The notes under the pieces: generated by a model
The model's database searches: none
Told to the model about the DNA's origin: nothing
Seen by the model: only the letters and a program-made list of their open reading frames with translations
Made by a program: the position numbers and the translations under genes
Source: Conexibacter sp.
Lineage (GTDB): Bacteria > Actinomycetota > Thermoleophilia > Solirubrobacterales > Solirubrobacteraceae
Assembly (NCBI GenBank): GCA_025964215.1
Contig: JAOPZG010000310.1
Location: forward strand, 1-5,525
Direction: 5' to 3'
Length of the DNA stretch: 5,525 nt
Shown here: in pieces, positions 1 to 5,525 of the stretch
How the letters are laid out: every line of letters begins with the position of its first letter
How positions within the stretch are numbered: the first letter of the stretch is position 1

Positions 1-1
1 C

Positions 2-43
2 TCCGCCGCCGCGCTGCTCGCGACCGCCGGCCCCGCCGCCGCC
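2..43 (+). other. C-terminal part of a Sec/Tat-type signal peptide
   Basis: The first visible codons read SAAALLATAGPAAA followed by APLLPTGN. This is the end of a hydrophobic core plus a small-residue AxA cleavage site, as recognised by signal peptidase I. I place the cut after visible residue 14 because a cut after residue 15 would put proline at +1. The N-terminal charged part and the start codon are outside the window, so Sec cannot be told from Tat. Confidence 0.75.
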
Positions 44-3000
44 GCGCCGCTGCTGCCCACCGGCAACCTGCTCGCCAACCCCGGCGCCGAGGTCGGGCAG
101 GCGGCGGCCGACCCGGCGCAGTCCTTCCCGCCGGCGAGCTGGTCGCCCTACGGCGGCCTGACGCAGGTCCTCTACGGCGCCTCCGGCGGCTTCCCCGGCA
201 CGGCGGTCGGCAGCGCCATCGGCGGCGGCAACGCCCTGCTCGCCGGCGGCAACGCGGCGAGCTCGGGCGGCCAGCAGATCTTCAACATCACGCCCGCGGC
301 GGCCGCGATCGACGCGGGCCGCGTGCGCGCCGTGCTCTCGGGCGCGCTGGGCGGCATCGCCGGGCAGGACGACAACGCCACGCTCAGCGTGCAGTTCGAC
401 AACTACGTCCAGCAGCAGTTCGGCGGGCTGACGATCGGCCCGGTCTCCAACGCCGACCGCGCCAACACCACCAACCTGCTCCCGCGGACCGCGTCCGAGA
501 TCGTCCCGGCGGGCACCCGCCGCGCCCTCGTCGGCCTGAGCCTCACGCGCGTCTCGGGCAGCTACGACGACGGCTACGCCGACAACCTCGCGCTGGTCCT
601 GCGCGCGATCCCGATCGTCCACACGACCGCGGCCGACCAGGTCACGCAGAGCAGCGCCCGGATCTCCGCGACGCTCGACGACGGCGGCTCGCAGTCGGCC
701 TACCGGATCGAGTACGGGACCACGACGGCCTACGGCCAGCGCAGCGCCGACCTCCTGAGCGCCGGCACGGGCGGCGTGCTCGCGGTCCAGACCGATCTCG
801 GCGGCCTCTCCCCCGGCACCGACTACCACGCGCGGATCGTGGCCGACGGCCCCGACGGGCCGGTCGCCGGCGAGGACGTGAGCTTCCGCACGGCGGCCGC
901 CGACGTCACCGCCCCCGGCCTGCCGGCGGGCCTCGACTTCACGTGGGCGCCGCGCGCCGACGTCCTGATCGCGGGCGCGCCGGTCGGCGGCGTGCAGTTC
1001 CAGGCGACCGCCGGCCCCGGCGTCGACTACGCGTGGGACTTCGACTTCCACGACGGCAGCGGCTTCCAGCCCACCGCGAGCGGCGACGCCCCCAAGCGCG
1101 CGTTCACCGCCGACGGCGCGCACGACGCCGACCGCGTCACCGGCGAGGACGGCCTGCGCCGCAGGCTCTACAGCGTGCGCCTGCGCGCGACGGCGGCCAA
1201 CGGCGCGACCGCCGAGGTCACCCACGACGTCGTCGTGATGCCCAACCAGCCGCCGAAGGTCGACTTCACCACGAGCCGGACCGACACCGGCGTCAACCAC
1301 CCGGTGACGTTCACGCCGTCGGTGAGCGATCCTGATCAGGGACCGCGGACGGCCGACCACGTCGACCACGTCGAGTGGGACTTCGACCCGCCCGCGGCCG
1401 GCGGCGCGCCCGACCTGATCTGCGCCGCCGACGGCTCCGCCTGCCACCTGCCCGACAGCGCCGCCGTCCCCGGCCCGTGGTTCGCCGCCGGCGACGGCCA
1501 CCAGGCGATCGTCAACTTCTTCGCCCGCGGCCTGGCCGCGCACGCGCTCCCGCCGCTCTCGACGATCGACCTCGACGCGCTGCCCGCCACCGCGGCCGAC
1601 GGCCGTCCGCTGGCCGGCGCGATCGGCGTCCGCGCCTGGGCCAACCAGGTCTACTGGGTCACCCACGACCCGCGCCTCGCGTACCTGTATGACAACGCGA
1701 CGCTGCTCCAGCAGAGCACGTTCGACCTCGACGCGGGCGAGGCGACCGGCGCCGCGCTCGACACCAACGCGTCGCTGCGCGCCACGAAGGTCTCCGCCAC
1801 GGCGAAGATCCAGGGCGTCTCCTACGCCAAGCTGCTCGCCGCCACCTACCTGAGCTACCGCGGCGTGACGCTGACCGCCGTCGACAGCGGCGGCCTGCGC
1901 ACCTCGGTCACGCACAGCGTCCCGCTCGTGCCCGAGCAGGCGCCGAAGCTGCGCGCGCAGTTCGTCAACCGCGACCCCAACGGCAAGACCGTCGCGGTCT
2001 TCCGCCCCGGCGCGGTCGTGCGCGTCCCGCTGAAGGCGAAGGCCAAGGCCAAGGCCGCCGAGACGACCTCGCAGACGATCGACTACCCGCTGACCACCAA
2101 CGACGAGCTGGCCTTCGACGCCAGCGGCAGCAGCGACCCCGACGGCTCGATCTCCTACTACACGCTCGAGGTCGGCAAGCCGATGACGCCGGGCGGGACG
2201 TGCGGGCCCACCGTCAAGCCGCCGGTCCTGACCGGCGGCCCGATCTCGATCGACCCGCCCGACGTGGCCTACGGCCCCGGCGAGTTCTTCCCGGCCGCCA
2301 ACCCGGCCGGCACCGGGATCACCTCGCCGGTCGGGACCGCCGGCACGCTGCCGGGCATCAACCTGAACCCGCGCGGGCTGCAGCAGGCGGGCTTCGCCTC
2401 CCGCGCGCAGCAGGCCGCGGGCGTGCGCTCGATCGGCCACGCCAAGCGCTCCGGCCTGCCGTCGCTCGGCGCGCTGCTCGGGACGATGCCGATCGTCCAC
2501 CCCTGCGTCGCCTACAGCGACCGCAACGTCATCCCGACGCCGTTCAAGGTCCGCGGCAGCGCCGCCGCCCGGCCGCTGCTGCCCACGCACGGGACGACGC
2601 CCGTGCCCTCGCAGCTGCTGACCGCGCTGCGCGGCCTCGACAGCGACACGACCGCGCTCGTCACGAAGGACCCGACCGCGCTGCGCTTCCGGATCCCGAA
2701 CCCCGGCACGTACTCGGTCGCGGTCTCGGCCTACGACGACGCCGGCCTCGGCGCCACGCAGCGCACCGACGGCTTCGTGATCGTCCCGCCGAGCGGCACC
2801 TGCCAGAACATCGCCGGCCAGGACCTCCAGTTCGAGCGCAAGGTGGTGTTCTCGGGCCAGTGCGTGGACTACGGCGGCAACCACCGCCGCTTCTGGACCA
2901 AGAACGCGATCGACGTCAACGGCGTCACGCTGCGGCCGGCTTCCGGCTCCGCGCTCTACCTCCAGCTCGACGGGACCCAGCGGCTGCGCGTCTTCGCCAC

Positions 3001-5338
3001 CACCGCCGGCAAGCCCGCGAGCTTCGCCGGGACCGCGGCGTTCGGCGACGCCACGCTGAACGAGCTCGCCTCGCACCCGGGCGCGGTCGACGTCGTCGCG
3101 GGCGGCGACCCCGTCGCCCGCTTCGCGGCGCTCACGCCCTCGCGCGCCTGGGACTTCATCGCCAACAGCCACGCCGCCGCGCCGTCGATCCCGGCCGGCG
3201 CGACCTACCACGGCTCGCCGGTCGCGCGCTCCGACGGGACCGACGACTGGGCCGCCTTCGCGGTCACCTTCGCCGCCGGCGGGCGCTCGAGCACCGCGTT
3301 CCGCGTCGAGCTCCCCGCCCAGTTCAGCCGCGGCGACGCGAGCACCTCGCCGACCGCCGACGTCAACCTGCCCGGCCTCGACGAGCCGCGCAGCGCGCCG
3401 CTGGAGACCAACACGTACGCCGACATCGCGGCCAAGCGCCGCGCGGCGGCGAAGGCCCACGCCGCGGGGCTGAACCTCGCGGCCACGATCGACCTCTCGG
3501 GCACGTCGATCGGACCGGTGACGATCGTCAGCGGGCGGCTGAAGTTCGACACCGCCGCGGGGACGTGGCAGGGCGACATCGACGACGCGCTGCTCGCGCT
3601 CGGGCCGCAGCTCTTCCACGTCCGCTTCCACATCCTGATCGCCGACGGCGCGCTCAAGGAGGCCAGCGGCGCGGTCAGCGCGGACCCGCCCGGCATCCAG
3701 ATCTTCAGCGGCGTCTTCCTCAACGAGGTCCGCTTCTCGATCGTCACCGACCCGCTGACCGTCAGCGGCGGCGCGACCTTCAGCTTCCTCGACGTCCTCC
3801 AGGGCGACCTCGACCTGATCGTCCGCACCGACCCCGTCTTCCTGCGGCTCCAGGGCAAGATCCGGCTGGCGAGCCTGGAGCTCGGCGGCGGCTTCGTCCA
3901 GTACGACGAGGCCAACAGCAAGGCCCTGACCTTCGGCGGCCACTTCGGCTACGACTTCGGGCCGGCGTCGCTGGAGGCCAACCTGGAGGGCGGCGTCTCG
4001 TTCGAGACCGGCGACTTCTACATCCAGGGCGGCGGCCACGCGTGCATGTGGATCTGCCTCGACGTGCAGGCGCTCGCCTCGAACATCGCGGTCGCCGGCT
4101 GCGGCTCGGTCGACCTCTTCGTGACCACCGTCTCGGCGGGGTTGGCCTACAAGTTCGGCGACGGCCTCGACGTCTTCACCGGCTGCGACCTGGAGCCCTA
4201 CAAGCCCGCGATCTTCCGCGCCCGCGCCGCCGGGCCGACGCCGGTCGGCGACACGCTCAGCGTCCCACCCGCCACCCAGCAGATGGCCTTCAAGTTCTAC
4301 GGCGACCCGGCGCTGCCCGGCTCGCCGAAGGTCACGCTGACCGCGCCGGACGGCCGCGTCTTCACGACGGCCGCGCTGCCCGGCGACTACGCGTTCTCGC
4401 CGCCGGAGCCGGCGAGCCTCGGCGGCCGGCCCGCGGGCACGACGAAGGCCGCGACCGCGCTCATTGACCAGGACCCCGTCGACCACGTCTCCACGGTGCT
4501 CGTCGCCAACCCGGCCGCCGGCGCGTGGCACTTCACGACCGCCGCCGGGACCCCGGCGCCGGTGCGCGTCGAGCAGGCCGCGGGCGAGCACGTGCCGGAC
4601 TCCGCCTTGCAGGCCGACGTCGCGCCGACCACGGTCACCAAGAGCGCGGTGAGGATCGGCAAGCAGTCGTTCAAGCTGACCGGCGCCCGCAAGGCCTCCG
4701 CGGCGGCGACGACGATCCGCCCCGCGGTCGTCACGGCGCTGCGCTTGGTCCCGCGGATCGAGGCCGCGCGCCTGCGCGGCGTGGTCATCGACGTCCCGAG
4801 CGGCCTGACCGGGAGGATGACGATCATCGACGCGGCGCCGCACGGCTCGACCGTCGTGCGGAGCTTCGACGTCGCCACGACGCACGGCAAGGTGCCGATC
4901 GCCTTCGACCCGTCGACCGAGCCCGGCCAGCACGAGCTGCGCGCGTTCCTGACCCACTCGGACGGCGTGCCGCGCCAGGAGACGGTCGTCGACCGCTTCA
5001 CGGCGCCGTCGCTGCCCACGCCCTCGACGCCCGGGCTCTCGCTGCACCGCAGCGCGGGCGGCACCGCCTACGTGGACGTCTCGCCGGGCACGGCCGGCTC
5101 GATCGCCGGGCCCGGCACGTCCTTCGAGCTGGTGGTCGTGACCTCAGCCGGTCAGCGGATCGAGCGCATCGTCGACGGGCGCGTCGCCCACGCGATCGGC
5201 GGCGGGCGCTTCCGCGTCCAGCTCGGGACGATCGGCGGGCGGACCGTCAAGCTCAGCGCGCGGATGATCTACGGCGCGGCGATCGGGCGCGTCGGGACCG
5301 ACACGGTCCGCGCGTCCGCCACCGCCCTGCGCCGCTGA
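2..5338 (+). CDS. Large secreted multidomain protein with jelly-roll-like, FnIII-like and PKD-like domains (5' partial)
   Basis: One uninterrupted frame of 1778 visible codons ends at TGA 5336-5338. The start lies upstream of the window: from base 2 the frame already reads the hydrophobic, Ala-rich end of a signal peptide, so the first GTG in frame (323) is internal to a folded domain. Domain order by visible residue: signal peptide end 1-14; NPGAE-type jelly-roll 21-200; FnIII-like 206-301; PKD-like 302-413; PKD-like with insertion 414-648; KA-repeat linker 678-685; split PKD-like 697-930; Cys-pair module 934-1140; strand-rich module 1157-1402; beta-sandwich-like 1404-1527; beta-rich stretch 1528-1670; terminal Ig/FnIII-like 1671-1778. 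There are ten cysteines, all in neighbouring pairs, fitting an exported disulfide-bonded protein. No catalytic signature, sortase motif or membrane anchor is seen. PKD and FnIII folds usually serve as spacers or for carbohydrate or protein binding; an adhesive or surface role is inference. The exact function is unknown. Confidence 0.93.
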   Translation, partial: SAAALLATAGPAAAAPLLPTGNLLANPGAEVGQAAADPAQSFPPASWSPYGGLTQVLYGASGGFPGTAVGSAIGGGNALLAGGNAASSGGQQIFNITPAAAAIDAGRVRAVLSGALGGIAGQDDNATLSVQFDNYVQQQFGGLTIGPVSNADRANTTNLLPRTASEIVPAGTRRALVGLSLTRVSGSYDDGYADNLALVLRAIPIVHTTAADQVTQSSARISATLDDGGSQSAYRIEYGTTTAYGQRSADLLSAGTGGVLAVQTDLGGLSPGTDYHARIVADGPDGPVAGEDVSFRTAAADVTAPGLPAGLDFTWAPRADVLIAGAPVGGVQFQATAGPGVDYAWDFDFHDGSGFQPTASGDAPKRAFTADGAHDADRVTGEDGLRRRLYSVRLRATAANGATAEVTHDVVVMPNQPPKVDFTTSRTDTGVNHPVTFTPSVSDPDQGPRTADHVDHVEWDFDPPAAGGAPDLICAADGSACHLPDSAAVPGPWFAAGDGHQAIVNFFARGLAAHALPPLSTIDLDALPATAADGRPLAGAIGVRAWANQVYWVTHDPRLAYLYDNATLLQQSTFDLDAGEATGAALDTNASLRATKVSATAKIQGVSYAKLLAATYLSYRGVTLTAVDSGGLRTSVTHSVPLVPEQAPKLRAQFVNRDPNGKTVAVFRPGAVVRVPLKAKAKAKAAETTSQTIDYPLTTNDELAFDASGSSDPDGSISYYTLEVGKPMTPGGTCGPTVKPPVLTGGPISIDPPDVAYGPGEFFPAANPAGTGITSPVGTAGTLPGINLNPRGLQQAGFASRAQQAAGVRSIGHAKRSGLPSLGALLGTMPIVHPCVAYSDRNVIPTPFKVRGSAAARPLLPTHGTTPVPSQLLTALRGLDSDTTALVTKDPTALRFRIPNPGTYSVAVSAYDDAGLGATQRTDGFVIVPPSGTCQNIAGQDLQFERKVVFSGQCVDYGGNHRRFWTKNAIDVNGVTLRPASGSALYLQLDGTQRLRVFATTAGKPASFAGTAAFGDATLNELASHPGAVDVVAGGDPVARFAALTPSRAWDFIANSHAAAPSIPAGATYHGSPVARSDGTDDWAAFAVTFAAGGRSSTAFRVELPAQFSRGDASTSPTADVNLPGLDEPRSAPLETNTYADIAAKRRAAAKAHAAGLNLAATIDLSGTSIGPVTIVSGRLKFDTAAGTWQGDIDDALLALGPQLFHVRFHILIADGALKEASGAVSADPPGIQIFSGVFLNEVRFSIVTDPLTVSGGATFSFLDVLQGDLDLIVRTDPVFLRLQGKIRLASLELGGGFVQYDEANSKALTFGGHFGYDFGPASLEANLEGGVSFETGDFYIQGGGHACMWICLDVQALASNIAVAGCGSVDLFVTTVSAGLAYKFGDGLDVFTGCDLEPYKPAIFRARAAGPTPVGDTLSVPPATQQMAFKFYGDPALPGSPKVTLTAPDGRVFTTAALPGDYAFSPPEPASLGGRPAGTTKAATALIDQDPVDHVSTVLVANPAAGAWHFTTAAGTPAPVRVEQAAGEHVPDSALQADVAPTTVTKSAVRIGKQSFKLTGARKASAAATTIRPAVVTALRLVPRIEAARLRGVVIDVPSGLTGRMTIIDAAPHGSTVVRSFDVATTHGKVPIAFDPSTEPGQHELRAFLTHSDGVPRQETVVDRFTAPSLPTPSTPGLSLHRSAGGTAYVDVSPGTAGSIAGPGTSFELVVVTSAGQRIERIVDGRVAHAIGGGRFRVQLGTIGGRTVKLSARMIYGAAIGRVGTDTVRASATALRR
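62..601 (+). other. N-terminal jelly-roll-like domain (NPGAE type)
   Basis: Visible residues 21-200 open with GNLLANPGAEVG right after the signal peptide and close with DDGYADNLALVL. Openings of the form NLL-NPGAE and closings of the form DGYADNLSLVL are typical of galactose-binding-like beta-sandwich domains at the N-terminus of secreted bacterial proteins. The middle carries an alternating strand pattern (VRAVLSGALGG, ATLSVQFDN, RRALVGLSLTRVSG). A carbohydrate or surface-binding role follows from the fold and is not demonstrated. No ligand residues can be named. Confidence 0.6.
617..904 (+). other. Fibronectin type III-like domain
   Basis: Visible residues 206-301 show the usual FnIII-like run: QSSARISATLDDGG, then YRIEYGTTTAYG, then the LSPGTDYHARIVA strand and the closing VSFRTAAAD. 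The phrase EYGTTTAYG followed by GLSPGTxYH is the pattern of the FnIII-like repeats common in high-GC actinobacterial surface proteins. It is probably a spacer or binding module. Only one copy is recognised at this end of the protein. Confidence 0.75.
905..1240 (+). other. PKD-like domain 1
   Basis: Visible residues 302-413. The central strand VDYAWDFDFHDGSGF (Trp at residue 345) matches the PKD hallmark in which a WDF/WDFGDG-like motif sits mid-domain. The closing strands YSVRLRATAANGA and VTHDVVVM match the typical V-L-V-D-N-G ending. The domain is somewhat longer than a usual PKD of about 80-90 residues, with extra sequence between the Trp motif and the final strands. Confidence 0.65.
1241..1945 (+). 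other. PKD-like domain 2 carrying an insertion
   Basis: Visible residues 414-648. The opening NQPPKVDFTTSRTDTGVNHPVTF, SVSDPDQG and VEWDFDPP is clearly PKD-like, and so is the ending YRGVTLTAVDSGGL...SVPLVPEQAP. Between them, from about residue 465 to 615, lies extra sequence that is not PKD. It has a close Cys pair (C474, C481), a likely helix around QAIVNFFARGLAAH, and an aromatic stretch (RAWANQVYWVTHDPRLAYLYDN, here quoted only as its key W/Y/H residues 546-562). What the insert does is unknown. Confidence 0.6.
2033..2056 (+). repeat. Lys-Ala dipeptide repeat, (KA)4
   Basis: Four consecutive AAG-GCG/GCC codon pairs encode KAKAKAKA at visible residues 678-685, between PKD-like domains 2 and 3. 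It is a short, positively charged linker made of a 6-base unit repeated four times. It probably arose by slippage and may vary in length between strains. Confidence 0.8.
2090..2791 (+). other. PKD-like domain 3, split by a large insertion
   Basis: Visible residues 697-930. The first half holds LAFDASGSSDPDGSISYYTLE, the classic PKD opening with its acidic SSDPDG turn, which in related domains often binds calcium. The expected end, NPGTYSVAVSAYDDAGLGA and FVIVPP, appears only at residues 900-930. In between, residues 726-893 are a Gly/Pro-rich insertion with two cysteines (C734, C835). Both halves are in the same frame with no stop, so this is an inserted segment rather than a frameshift. Confidence 0.7.
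2801..3421 (+). other. Unassigned module with a Cys pair, after PKD 3
   Basis: Visible residues 934-1140. It begins with C934 and C954 flanking a short basic strand segment, followed by RRFWTKNAIDVNGVTLRPASG and alternating strands (LYLQLDG, LRVFATT). The second half is Ala/Gly-rich and ends in a Pro/Asp-rich stretch. I recognise no named family. It looks like a beta-rich domain leading into the strand-rich module. A basic Ala/Lys linker (AAKRRAAAKAHAAG, residues 1143-1156) separates the two. Confidence 0.4.
3470..4207 (+). other. Strand-rich module with four cysteines (unnamed)
   Basis: Visible residues 1157-1402. A long series of amphipathic strands is separated by Gly/Asp turns: IDLSGTSIGPVTI, GRLKFDTAAG, VSGGATFSFLDVL, QGDLDLIVR, LQGKIRLASLELGGGF, FGGHFGYDF, ASLEANLEGGVSF. 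It ends in a Cys cluster (C1348, C1352, C1367, C1395) and the terminal phrase FTGCDLEPYKP. I have the impression of a module that recurs in large secreted actinobacterial proteins but cannot attach a family name. The pattern would fit a beta-solenoid or an elongated, lipid-transfer-like sheet; this is inference. Confidence 0.45.
4211..4579 (+). other. Beta-sandwich-like module
   Basis: Visible residues 1404-1527. It shows QMAFKFYGD, KVTLTAPDGRVF, STVLVANPAAGAWHFTT and VRVEQA. The VxNPAAGxWxF phrase followed by a valine-rich last strand resembles the end of pre-peptidase C-terminal (PPC)-like and related beta-sandwich domains, where a G-W turn precedes the final strand. No peptidase is present in the visible part, so it would be a stability or binding module. 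After it, residues 1528-1670 are more beta-rich sequence of unclear class. Confidence 0.4.
5012..5335 (+). other. C-terminal Ig/FnIII-like domain
   Basis: Visible residues 1671-1778, after a Pro/Ser/Thr linker (LPTPSTPG). Strands TAYVDVSPG, SFELVVVTSAG, RFRVQLG and VKLSARMIYG follow the alternation expected for an Ig- or FnIII-like fold, and the protein stops shortly after, at SATALRR. There is no hydrophobic helix, LPxTG motif or basic tail that would anchor the protein. Confidence 0.45.
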
Positions 5339-5524
5339 GCCATCGCCGCCCAGCGCGGCGGCGAGCTCGCGGCGCGAGGCGATCCCGAGCTTGCGGTACG
5401 CGGAGGCGAGGTGGTACTCGACGGTGCTCACCGTGACGACCAGGAGCGCGGCGATCGCGCGGTTGGTGCGGCCCTCGCGCGCGAGCTCGCAGACGCGCCG
5501 CTCGCGCGCGGTGAGCGACTCGGG
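5144..5524 (-). CDS. LuxR-family transcriptional regulator, C-terminal part (5' partial)
   Basis: The minus strand from base 5524 reads in frame to TGA at 5146-5144, 126 visible codons. Residues 4-58 are a complete LuxR/GerE helix-turn-helix: LTARERRV, LAREGRTNRAIAALL, then the recognition helix region VSTVEYHLASAYRKLGIASRREL. The N-terminal signal-sensing or ATPase part lies beyond the right edge, so the subfamily (LAL-type, two-component response regulator or single-domain) cannot be told. LuxR proteins normally stop soon after this domain. Here the frame runs on for 68 residues of Ala/Gly/Asp/Pro/Arg-rich sequence, over the 3' end of the convergent gene (195-base overlap). The tail looks like antisense read-out rather than a domain. 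The GTG at 5431 lies inside the HTH and is not the gene start. Confidence 0.88.
   Translation of the reverse strand, partial: PESLTARERRVCELAREGRTNRAIAALLVVTVSTVEYHLASAYRKLGIASRRELAAALGGDGSAAQGGGGRADRVGPDAPDRRAVDHPRAELDGPPADRPELDAEAPAADRVGDAPVDDALDPLTG
5343..5364. terminator. GC hairpin at the convergent junction, possible bidirectional terminator
   Basis: Bases 5343-5350 (TCGCCGCC) pair perfectly with 5357-5364 (GGCGGCGA) around a 6-base loop, starting 4 bases after the stop codon of the large gene. Position and stem strength fit a factor-independent terminator of the type without a T-tract reported in actinobacteria. However, no T-run follows on either strand, and the stem lies in codons for the end of the LuxR domain, so chance in GC-rich coding DNA is a real alternative. 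Confidence 0.3.
5351..5515 (-). other. LuxR/GerE DNA-binding domain
   Basis: Visible residues 4-58 of the minus-strand gene. The conserved positions of the family are present: LTxRE at the start, the G-x-x-N-x-x-IA core (here GRTNRAIA), the TVxxH of the recognition helix (TVEYH) and KLG-x-x-x-R-x-EL at the end. The domain therefore appears intact and able to bind DNA. A cysteine replaces the more usual aliphatic or polar residue in helix 1 (RRVCELA). Confidence 0.92.
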
Positions 5525-5525
5525 C

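Noticed and set aside
1331..1340. Perfect 10-base palindrome CCTGATCAGG
   Set aside because: It encodes part of the SDPDQ turn of PKD-like domain 2 and is a single short palindrome inside coding sequence. There is no partner site or regulatory context.
1355..1372. Tandem 9-base repeat GACCACGTC x2
   Set aside because: It encodes DHVDHV in the loop before the WDF motif. Two short copies are easily produced by chance in this composition and have no wider array.
3205..3921. Minus-strand frame of about 238 codons
   Set aside because: It lies wholly antisense to the strand-rich module, has Ser/Arg/Pro-rich composition and no recognisable motif. It is open because its stop codons would need rare TCA, TTA or CTA codons in the sense gene.
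2200..4467. Long plus-strand frame of about 755 codons within the large gene
   Set aside because: Its translation is an Arg/Ala/Pro/Gly low-complexity string without domain features. This is the usual out-of-frame shadow in GC-rich coding DNA.
4387..5064. Minus-strand frame of about 225 codons
   Set aside because: It is antisense to the C-terminal domains of the large gene and has no family features; a composition-driven shadow.
323..5338. GTG at 323 as the start of the large gene
   Set aside because: The same frame is open to the left edge and encodes a signal-peptide end and the first half of the jelly-roll-like domain upstream of 323. Starting here would cut through a domain and remove the export signal.
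5144..5431. Stand-alone small gene starting at GTG 5431
   Set aside because: The start lies within the LuxR helix-turn-helix, and the conserved first half of the domain is in the same frame upstream to the window edge. It is a fragment of the larger regulator gene.
1..5525. CRISPR arrays, tRNA or rRNA genes, insertion sequences, attachment sites
   Set aside because: No spaced direct repeats, cloverleaf or rRNA-like sequence, transposase or terminal inverted repeats were seen. Nearly every base is in one of the two coding regions.

Overview
The window is very GC-rich, with almost exclusively G- or C-ending codons. It is dominated by one very long secreted multidomain protein. Together with a LuxR-type regulator of the TVEYHL...YRKLG kind, this suggests a high-GC actinobacterium. 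The closest match I can suggest is Thermoleophilia (Solirubrobacter/Conexibacter-like), where large PKD/FnIII surface proteins and many LuxR regulators are common. That placement is inference from style of sequence, not a database result.

Layout: bases 2-5338 (+) are one open reading frame of 1778 visible codons. It is cut at the 5' edge; the first visible residues are the end of a signal peptide. In order the protein has: the signal-peptide remnant, a jelly-roll-like domain opening with NLLANPGAE, an FnIII-like domain, three PKD-like domains (the second and third split by insertions of roughly 150-170 residues), an unassigned linker module with a Cys pair, a strand-rich module of about 245 residues with four cysteines, a beta-sandwich-like module, an unassigned beta-rich stretch, and a final Ig/FnIII-like domain ending at the stop codon. 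No catalytic motif, LPxTG motif or C-terminal membrane segment is visible, so it looks like a released or non-covalently held extracellular binding or structural protein.

Bases 5144-5524 (-) hold the 3' end of a convergent LuxR-family regulator, cut by the right edge of the window. Its DNA-binding domain ends only 12 bases from the stop codon of the large gene. Its frame then stays open for about 68 more codons, giving a 195-base antisense overlap with the end of the large gene. A GC-rich hairpin lies at the junction. Both genes lack their 5' ends here, so no promoter or ribosome binding site can be assigned, and the convergent layout gives no evidence that the two work together.
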